Shown in pieces: positions 59,201 to 64,000 of a stretch of 64,000 nucleotides of DNA (position 1 is the first letter of the stretch; each line of letters starts with the position of its first letter). A program made the translations under genes and the position numbers. The notes beneath the pieces are model-generated. The model worked only from the letters and a program-made list of their open reading frames with translations. It searched no databases and was not told the DNA's origin. Source of the stretch: Parabacteroides sp. PFB2-10 (GTDB lineage Bacteria; Bacteroidota; Bacteroidia; Bacteroidales; Tannerellaceae); NCBI RefSeq assembly GCF_029893085.1, contig NZ_JARXWI010000009.1, forward strand, positions 62,001 to 126,000, written 5' to 3'.

Positions 59201-60316
59201 ATGAAAATAGTAGCCGATAATACAATTCCTTTCCTTCAAACGATCATCGACCCGTTGGGCGATGTCACCTTTCTCCCCGCCGGACAGTTTACCCGTGAAG
59301 CCATCCGGGAGGCTGATGCGCTGATAGTGCGCAGCATTGACCGTTGCACCCGCGAGATACTCGAAGGCAGCCGGGTGAAGCTGATCACCACGGCGACCAT
59401 TGGTTTCGATCATATCGATACGGCTTACTGCGAAGAAGCCGGCATTGTGTGGAAGAATGCGCCGGGTAGTAATGCGGAATCGGTAGCCGAATATGTGGTT
59501 GCCTCGTTGATGCTTCTCGCTCTTCAAACCGGCAAACAACTAAATAAGCAAACGATAGGTATCGTAGGTGTCGGGCATGTCGGCAGCCGTGTGCAGAAAC
59601 ATTGTGAGGCATTAGGTATGCGGGTAATCCTGTGTGACCCGCCCCGGGCGGAGAAAGAGGGCGATGCCCGATTTGTCTCGTTGGCGGAGATAGCCCGGGA
59701 GGCCGATATCATCACCTTTCATACGCCGCTGGAAAAGGGCGGTTCGCACCCTTCTTGGCACTTAGCCGATCGCACTTTCATCGAATCGTTACAACGCAAA
59801 CCGATATTGATCAATAGCAGTCGCGGAGCCGTATTTGATACTTCTGCGATTCTATGGGGTAAGGAAGAGGGAAAAATAGGCGCTCTTATCCTGGATTGCT
59901 GGGAAAACGAACCGCATATTTCGCTTGAACTGTTGCAACAAACAGCCATTGCCACGCCCCATATTGCCGGATTTTCTGCCGACGGAAAGGCGAACGCCAC
60001 CCGTATGTGTCTGGAAGAGATTGCCCGTTTCTTTCATCTGGAAATGCCTTTTCTCGACAAGGTAAAGCCGGAAGCGCCAGCCCAGCCGGTGATCGATCTG
60101 GATAACTTCGTCGAAAACCGGATTGAAAATGCTATTTTCACGGCTTTCAACCCTCAGATGGTGGATGCCCGTCTCCGGGAAATGCCCGAAAAGTTCGAAT
60201 GGTTCCGGAACAACTATGACCATCCCCGGGAGTTTTGTGCCTATTCCTTTCAACAGGCAAATAAAGAAGAAGCAGCCTTACTGGAATCCTTAGGTTTCCG
60301 TAGGTTTGTTGTTTAA
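59201..60316 (+). CDS. pdxB: 4-phosphoerythronate dehydrogenase
   Basis: Oxidises 4-phospho-D-erythronate in pyridoxal 5'-phosphate synthesis. 371 residues: N-terminal MKIVADNTIPFLQTIIDPLGDV, the NAD Rossmann motif GIVGVGHVGSRV near residue 117, catalytic region NSSRGAVFDT near 205 and TPHIAGFSADGKANA near 248, and the PdxB-specific C-terminal domain (about 285-371). dgkA follows by 18 bp. Confidence 0.95.
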   Translation: MKIVADNTIPFLQTIIDPLGDVTFLPAGQFTREAIREADALIVRSIDRCTREILEGSRVKLITTATIGFDHIDTAYCEEAGIVWKNAPGSNAESVAEYVVASLMLLALQTGKQLNKQTIGIVGVGHVGSRVQKHCEALGMRVILCDPPRAEKEGDARFVSLAEIAREADIITFHTPLEKGGSHPSWHLADRTFIESLQRKPILINSSRGAVFDTSAILWGKEEGKIGALILDCWENEPHISLELLQQTAIATPHIAGFSADGKANATRMCLEEIARFFHLEMPFLDKVKPEAPAQPVIDLDNFVENRIENAIFTAFNPQMVDARLREMPEKFEWFRNNYDHPREFCAYSFQQANKEEAALLESLGFRRFVV

Positions 60317-60334
60317 CCATAAGAAACAGCTCGA

Positions 60335-60715
60335 ATGAAGAATAACGGTTTTACCTTCCGCCGCCGCATCGCCGGTTTTAAGTATGCATTTCAAGGGCTT
60401 AAGCGTTTGTTTACCCATGAAGCCAACAGCTGGATACACGCTTTTGCGGCTGTTTGCGTGGTCGTCGCCGGTTTTCTTTTTCGTATAGCTGCCTGGGAGT
60501 GGGTGGCCGTTGTGGCCGCCATCGGGTTCGTCTTGGCTGCCGAAGCCTTCAACTCTGCCATCGAGCGCCTGGGAGATGCGATCACTGAGCAGCCAAACAA
60601 CTATATTAAACATGCTAAAGACCTGGCAGCCGCGGCCGTTCTGATCGCTGCTATCACCGCCGCGGTGATTGGACTCCTTGTTTTTCTTCCGAAACTAATC
60701 GACTGCATTTCCTAA
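60335..60715 (+). CDS. dgkA: Diacylglycerol kinase, DgkA family
   Basis: 126 residues with three predicted membrane helices (AFAAVCVVVAGFLFRIAAWEW, VAAIGFVLAAEAFNSAIE and AVLIAAITAAVIGLLVFLPKL) and the active-site motif AEAFNSAIERLGDAI. Phosphorylates diacylglycerol or undecaprenol-type lipids. Follows pdxB by 18 bp, likely the same transcript. Repeat copy E begins shortly after. Confidence 0.93.
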   Translation: MKNNGFTFRRRIAGFKYAFQGLKRLFTHEANSWIHAFAAVCVVVAGFLFRIAAWEWVAVVAAIGFVLAAEAFNSAIERLGDAITEQPNNYIKHAKDLAAAAVLIAAITAAVIGLLVFLPKLIDCIS

Positions 60716-60749
60716 GTATTGATCGCCTCCGTCGACCCATTTTCCACAT

Positions 60750-60895
60750 ACCCCCAACTTACGATTTGTAATTTCCGCGGGACTTTGCGCGCAAAAAAGC
60801 GGGACTTTAGAGACAAACTCCCGGGAGAAACACTTTTTAACGTATGGATTTGTAAGTAAAATGGGCTTTTTGCTTACAATCGACATTTTGACAAT
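60750..60895 (+). repeat. Dispersed intergenic element, copy E
   Basis: Core TTACGATTTGTAATTTC, TTTGCGCGCAAA, CTCCCGGGAG, AACACTTTTTAACGTATGG and the 3' hairpin at 60852-60877, where one pair is a T-G wobble. The outer ends are weaker than in copies B and D. Between dgkA and the ECF sigma gene, both on the plus strand. Confidence 0.88.
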
Positions 60896-60983
60896 CTTAA
60901 AAAAACGGCTTTCCCGCATAACAAAAACAAGTATCCTCCGGATAAAGTAAATGCCTTGAGATTCCTATTTGTAAACATCAGCA

Positions 60984-61090
60984 TGTTTAAGCAAGCTTGA
61001 TTGCGCTCAGCTTTCACTATCTTTGCATAAGATAGGATGCGCTTCGGCAATTCAAGCAAGCTTGATTGCACTCAGCTTTCACTATCTTTG
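60984..61090 (+). repeat. Two tandem promoter-hairpin repeats before the ECF sigma gene
   Basis: Unit 1 is partial at its left and ends in TATCTTTG (61018-61025); unit 2 follows directly and ends in TATCTTTG (61083-61090), a 65-bp period. Unit 2 has GCAAT-t-CAAGC / GCTTGATTGC around CAAGCAAGCTTG. The second box is 24 bp before the sigma ATG and probably drives it. Confidence 0.88.
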
Positions 61091-61113
61091 TCATCGAATA
61101 GTTTTAGTCCGGA

Positions 61114-61602
61114 ATGGGGAAAATAAGCGTAATAGAATTCGAACGGCAGTTTAAAGCCCTGTATCGTCCGTTATGTCTTTTTGCCATGCGCTATTTGGAG
61201 CGTATGGAAGACGCGGAAGATATGGTGCAACAGGCGTTTGCAGATGTCTGGGAGAAGAATGCCGAAGGAGCGGCTATCCTGAACCTGAAGGCTTATCTCT
61301 ATCAGGCGGTGCGCAACCGCAGCCTGACGCTCCTCCAGCAATCGCCCGAACTCGAATCGGCCGATGCCCTGCCCGATCGGGAAGACCCGACTGCCGACGA
61401 AGATATCCTGCGCGCCGAACGCGATGCCCGCCTCTGGCAAGCCATCGATAACCTGCCCACCGAACGCCGCCGCATCTTCCTCCTCTCCAAACGCGACGGC
61501 CTGAAATACCAGGAGATAGCCGACGAACTGCACATCTCCATCAAAACCGTTGAAAACCAAATGTCAAAAGCCCTCAAATCCCTCCGCGAATATCACCCAT
61601 AA
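61114..61602 (+). CDS. FecI-type ECF RNA polymerase sigma factor
   Basis: 162 residues: region 2 (DAEDMVQQAFADVWEKNAEGAAILNLKAYLYQAVRNRSL near 30-70) and region 4 (IDNLPTERRRIFLLSKRDGLKYQEIADELHISIKTVENQMSKAL). It fits the expanded Bacteroidetes FecI-like group, whose members usually precede a fecR gene. No fecR is next to it, while a fecR without a sigma lies at 19.0-19.8 kb. A match between the two is only a guess. Tandem repeat promoters precede it. Confidence 0.93.
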   Translation: MGKISVIEFERQFKALYRPLCLFAMRYLERMEDAEDMVQQAFADVWEKNAEGAAILNLKAYLYQAVRNRSLTLLQQSPELESADALPDREDPTADEDILRAERDARLWQAIDNLPTERRRIFLLSKRDGLKYQEIADELHISIKTVENQMSKALKSLREYHP

Positions 61603-61668
61603 CAAAACAAGCATTCTCCGGATAGAGCAATCATTTTTTTGCATTCATCTTCTTAAAACCGTACATAG

Positions 61669-61684
61669 TGTTCGTTTTTGAACA
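61669..61684 (+). promoter_or_regulatory. Candidate enhancer-binding site upstream of the sigma-54 promoter
   Basis: TGTTCGTTTTTGAACA, an exact 5-bp inverted repeat TGTTC/GAACA with a 6-base spacer, 45 bp upstream of the -24 element. Position and symmetry fit an activator site; the activator gene is not in the window. Confidence 0.5.
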
Positions 61685-61728
61685 TTGACATTTTATCTTT
61701 TCGTATTATTAATCAGACGTTTATATTT

Positions 61729-61745
61729 TTGGCACGTGCTTTGCT
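61729..61745 (+). promoter_or_regulatory. Sigma-54 promoter before the HlyD/MacB operon
   Basis: TTGGCACGTGCTTTGCT matches the consensus YTGGCACG-N4-TTGCW with GG (61731-61732) and GC (61743-61744) spaced by exactly ten bases. A start near 61756 would leave a 34-base leader before the HlyD ATG at 61790. Confidence 0.85.
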
Positions 61746-61789
61746 AATAAGGGGGCAAATGCGATAACAATTCAAAAACATATATCTGT

Positions 61790-63034
61790 ATGGACAGAGA
61801 AATACCAAAAGAAGTTCGCCGCAAAGAGCTGATAAAACAATTGACAAAAGCCGGGATATTCCTGGCGGTCGGTGTGGTAGCTATTTGGGCATTATTCGCT
61901 GTGATGCAAACGGGCGTAAAGAAAAAAGACTTGCAGATATCAAAGGTTGATATCGGCCTGATCGAGGTCACATCGAGCGCTTCGGGCAAAGTGGTTCCGG
62001 CATTTGAAGAGATCGTCACATCGCCCATCAACTCTCGTATCGTGGAGGTTTATAAACGCGGCGGTGATATTGTCGATGTGGGCGACCCTATCCTGAAACT
62101 CGATCTGCAGACAGTGGAAAACGATTACAACAAACTGTTGGATGAACAGGAGATGAAACGCCTGCAATTAGAGCAGCTTCGCCTCAACAACCACAGCAAA
62201 CTATCGGAAATGGAGATGGCGTTGAAGGTTTCCCGCATGAAACTCGACCGGAAAGAGGTGGAACTACGCAACGAGCGCTACCTGGATGAGTTGGGCGCCG
62301 GAACAGCCGATAAAGTGCTTCAGGTGGAGCTCGACTACAACGTCAGCAAATTACAACTGCAGGAAGACGAGCAGAAATATGAAAACGAAAAAGCCTTGGT
62401 CGAATCGGACTTCAAGATAAAGCAATTGGAATACAGCATCTTCCAGAAAAACCTGGCAGAGATGAAGCGTACGTTTGAAGATGCCCAGGTGCGCTCTCCC
62501 CGGAAGGCGATCCTGACCTATATCAACAACGAGATAGGGGCGCAGGTAGCTCAGGGAAGCCGCCTGGCTATTGTGTCCGACCTCTCGCATTTCAAGATCG
62601 AAGGGGAGATTGCCGACTCCTATGGCGACCGCATCTCTACCGGCAGCCGGGTGGTGGTACGCATCGGAAACGATCGTATGAATGGCATCGTGAGTGATGT
62701 AACCCCCCTCTCGCGCAATGGGGTGATCTCGTTCTCTGTGCAACTGGAAGAGGGCAATCATCCGCGTCTCCGCTCTGGCCTTCGTACGGACATTTATGTG
62801 ATGAACGCGATCAAAGAGGATGTGATGCGGATAACGAATTCCAGTTATTATTCGGGCAAAGGCGAGTATGAATTGTTTGTTATCAACGGCGAACAACTTA
62901 TCAAACGCAAAGTGATACTGGGCGACAGCAACTACGACTATGTCGAAGTGATCAGCGGCCTCGAGCCGGGCGACGAAGTGGTCGTGTCCGATATGTCGAG
63001 TTATAAGGATAAGAACAAACTGAAAATCAAATAA
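61790..63034 (+). CDS. HlyD/MacA-type periplasmic adaptor
   Basis: 414 residues: one N-terminal membrane helix (KAGIFLAVGVVAIWALFAVM), a beta-barrel/lipoyl hybrid with SSASGKVVPAFEEIVTSPINSRI, a long coiled-coil (about 105-220) and a C-terminal barrel (KIEGEIADSYGDRISTGSRVVVRIG, SGLEPGDEVVVSDMSS). It is a membrane fusion protein linking an inner-membrane exporter to an outer-membrane channel. A MacB-type permease gene follows after 29 bp. Expected to be switched on by sigma-54 with an activator protein. Confidence 0.92.
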   Translation: MDREIPKEVRRKELIKQLTKAGIFLAVGVVAIWALFAVMQTGVKKKDLQISKVDIGLIEVTSSASGKVVPAFEEIVTSPINSRIVEVYKRGGDIVDVGDPILKLDLQTVENDYNKLLDEQEMKRLQLEQLRLNNHSKLSEMEMALKVSRMKLDRKEVELRNERYLDELGAGTADKVLQVELDYNVSKLQLQEDEQKYENEKALVESDFKIKQLEYSIFQKNLAEMKRTFEDAQVRSPRKAILTYINNEIGAQVAQGSRLAIVSDLSHFKIEGEIADSYGDRISTGSRVVVRIGNDRMNGIVSDVTPLSRNGVISFSVQLEEGNHPRLRSGLRTDIYVMNAIKEDVMRITNSSYYSGKGEYELFVINGEQLIKRKVILGDSNYDYVEVISGLEPGDEVVVSDMSSYKDKNKLKIK

Positions 63035-63063
63035 TGATTCATCATTCATAATTCATAATTATC

Positions 63064-64000
63064 ATGCTAAAGATCTATATCAAACAAGCCTTTCAACTCT
63101 GCAAAGAGAATCCTTTGGTCAGCACCATATCCATCATCGGGAGCGCCATTTCCATCGCGATGATCATGGTCGTTGTATTGGTTTTTCAGATCCGCTATGC
63201 CAATTTCCCACCGGAAGATAAACGCGACCGGATGATGTATGTAAGCGGAACAGTGGCTGCTTCACAGGATGAAACCAATAGAGGATATATGTCGGTCGAG
63301 GTGGTCAAAGAGTGTTTCTACGCCTTGCAGACACCGGAAGCCGTTAGCGCATATAATAAAATGCTCCGCCCGGTCTCTCTTCCGGGCAAACGGCTCTACA
63401 AAGAATACAGCATTTCGTTGACCGACCCAGCCTTCTGGAAGATATTCTCTTTTCGCTTCGTCGAAGGAAAACCTTTTACAGAGGCTGATTTCCAGTCGGG
63501 CATACGCACCGCCGTCGTCAGCGAAGAGCTGGCACGGGATCTTTTCGGCACAACGGCTGTGGTCGGCGAAACGATCATATCAGACTTCCTGACATTCACC
63601 ATCTGTGGAGTCGTGCGCGATGTCAGCCTGGCTGCCTCCGACGCTTACGCGCATATGTGGATCCCCTACACCACCGATGAGAGCGGGCTTCAGACATCGA
63701 AACACGAAGGCATAAGCGGGGTGTTCCGTGTGAATATACTGGCGCATAAACAAAAAGATTTCAACGCCATCCGGGAAGAGCTTACCAAAAAAACAGCACA
63801 ATACAACGAAACAAAAAAGAATTACACGGTCAATTTCCTCCAGAATCCGATCACCCGCTTAGACGTAGCCATGGGTTCCCATGGTTTCAAGAAGGCAAAC
63901 GCCATGGATTTTATGCTTAGTACGGGTGGTATCCTGCTTTTCCTAATCCTGATACCGGCATTTAACCTGACCGGAGTAGCGCAATCGTCGGTGCAGCAAC
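63064..64000 (+). CDS. MacB-type ABC transporter permease, C-terminus outside window
   Basis: 312 residues are visible and the frame runs off the window. Begins MLKIYIKQAFQLCKENPLVSTISIIGSAISIAMIMVVVLVFQIRYA with one long N-terminal membrane helix, then a large periplasmic MacB_PCD domain (DPAFWKIFSFRFVEGKPFTEADF, AVVSEELARDLFG) and a second membrane helix at the edge (STGGILLFLILIPAFNLTGV). Exports a substrate with the HlyD protein upstream. The ATPase gene must lie further on. The full protein would have four membrane helices. Confidence 0.9.
   Translation, partial: MLKIYIKQAFQLCKENPLVSTISIIGSAISIAMIMVVVLVFQIRYANFPPEDKRDRMMYVSGTVAASQDETNRGYMSVEVVKECFYALQTPEAVSAYNKMLRPVSLPGKRLYKEYSISLTDPAFWKIFSFRFVEGKPFTEADFQSGIRTAVVSEELARDLFGTTAVVGETIISDFLTFTICGVVRDVSLAASDAYAHMWIPYTTDESGLQTSKHEGISGVFRVNILAHKQKDFNAIREELTKKTAQYNETKKNYTVNFLQNPITRLDVAMGSHGFKKANAMDFMLSTGGILLFLILIPAFNLTGVAQSSVQQ

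Larger units (their letters stand above)
60716..61113. other. Intergenic region between dgkA and the second ECF sigma gene
   Basis: 398 bp without a gene, made mainly of repeats: copy E of the dispersed element (60750-60895) and two tandem copies of the promoter-hairpin repeat (60984-61025 and 61026-61090). Confidence 0.85.

Noticed and set aside
1-64000. tRNA, rRNA, IS elements, phage genes or integrase
   Set aside because: No such sequence was recognised; the mobile-looking repeats carry no transposase.

Overview
The window looks like chromosomal DNA of a gut or oral Bacteroidales bacterium, most likely a Parabacteroides/Tannerella-type organism (family level is my inference). Reasons: more than twenty upstream regions carry the Bacteroidetes -7 promoter element TAnnTTTG; there is a FecR / TonB-dependent receptor / DUF4249 cluster, an STN-domain receptor, a secreted S9 dipeptidyl peptidase IV, a Na+-pumping decarboxylase operon, and many lipoproteins and families that are typical of Bacteroidetes. 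No rRNA, tRNA, CRISPR array, transposase or phage gene was recognised. About 56 protein genes are supported; the first (pyrB) and last (a MacB-type permease) run off the window.

Layout. 1-1.2 kb: pyrB (partial, minus) diverging from ahcY. 1.2-7.3 kb: one tight plus-strand operon of ahcY, a SAM methyltransferase, then hddA-gmhA-hddC-gmhB (a GDP-D-glycero-alpha-D-manno-heptose pathway) and a GT4 glycosyltransferase. 7.3-13 kb: a minus-strand run of yqaA, a multipass membrane protein, purD, a THUMP rRNA methyltransferase, cysE and a lipoprotein. 13.5-15.2 kb: aroK and alanine dehydrogenase. 15.2-20.7 kb: DUF4249 lipoprotein, TonB-dependent receptor, FecR and an outer-membrane barrel protein, without a neighbouring sigma factor. 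21-28 kb: a GH127/GH146-type beta-L-arabinofuranosidase with Ig-like and FIVAR modules, divergent from a 1,095-residue secreted protein of unknown family with a candidate HEGGH zinc site. 28-32 kb: SPFH protein with GntR regulator, copper ATPase copA and copZ. 32-36.3 kb: AraC regulator, fucI and fucP. 36.5-42.6 kb: dipeptidyl peptidase IV, lipA, a membrane protein with a degenerate Nudix-like domain, a phosphodiesterase and a PatB/MalY-type lyase. 43-48.2 kb: BlaI/BlaR1 pair, a small unknown, cyclophilin, DUF1080 protein, metallo-beta-lactamase-fold protein, small lipoprotein. 48.5-51.9 kb: oadG-oadA-oadB. 52-64 kb: TPR protein, ECF sigma, nuclease-fold protein, MATE pump, lipase-like lipoprotein, other secreted proteins, pdxB, dgkA, a second ECF sigma, and a HlyD / MacB-type export operon behind a near-perfect sigma-54 promoter.

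The most distinctive content is between genes. A roughly 180-bp element occurs five times (893, 13186, 42647, 54961, 60750), in every kind of intergenic context, with the same internal palindromes and a terminal hairpin that shows a compensatory base change; a sixth, partial copy may sit behind fucP. A second family of roughly 65-bp units (33.0, 53.8 and two tandem copies at 61.0 kb) couples a covarying hairpin to a TAnnTTTG promoter. Two unrelated strong palindromic structures sit at 28.04-28.11 kb and 47.12-47.22 kb. These repeats, the sigma-54 export operon, and the GH127/HEGGH pair are the best leads in the window.
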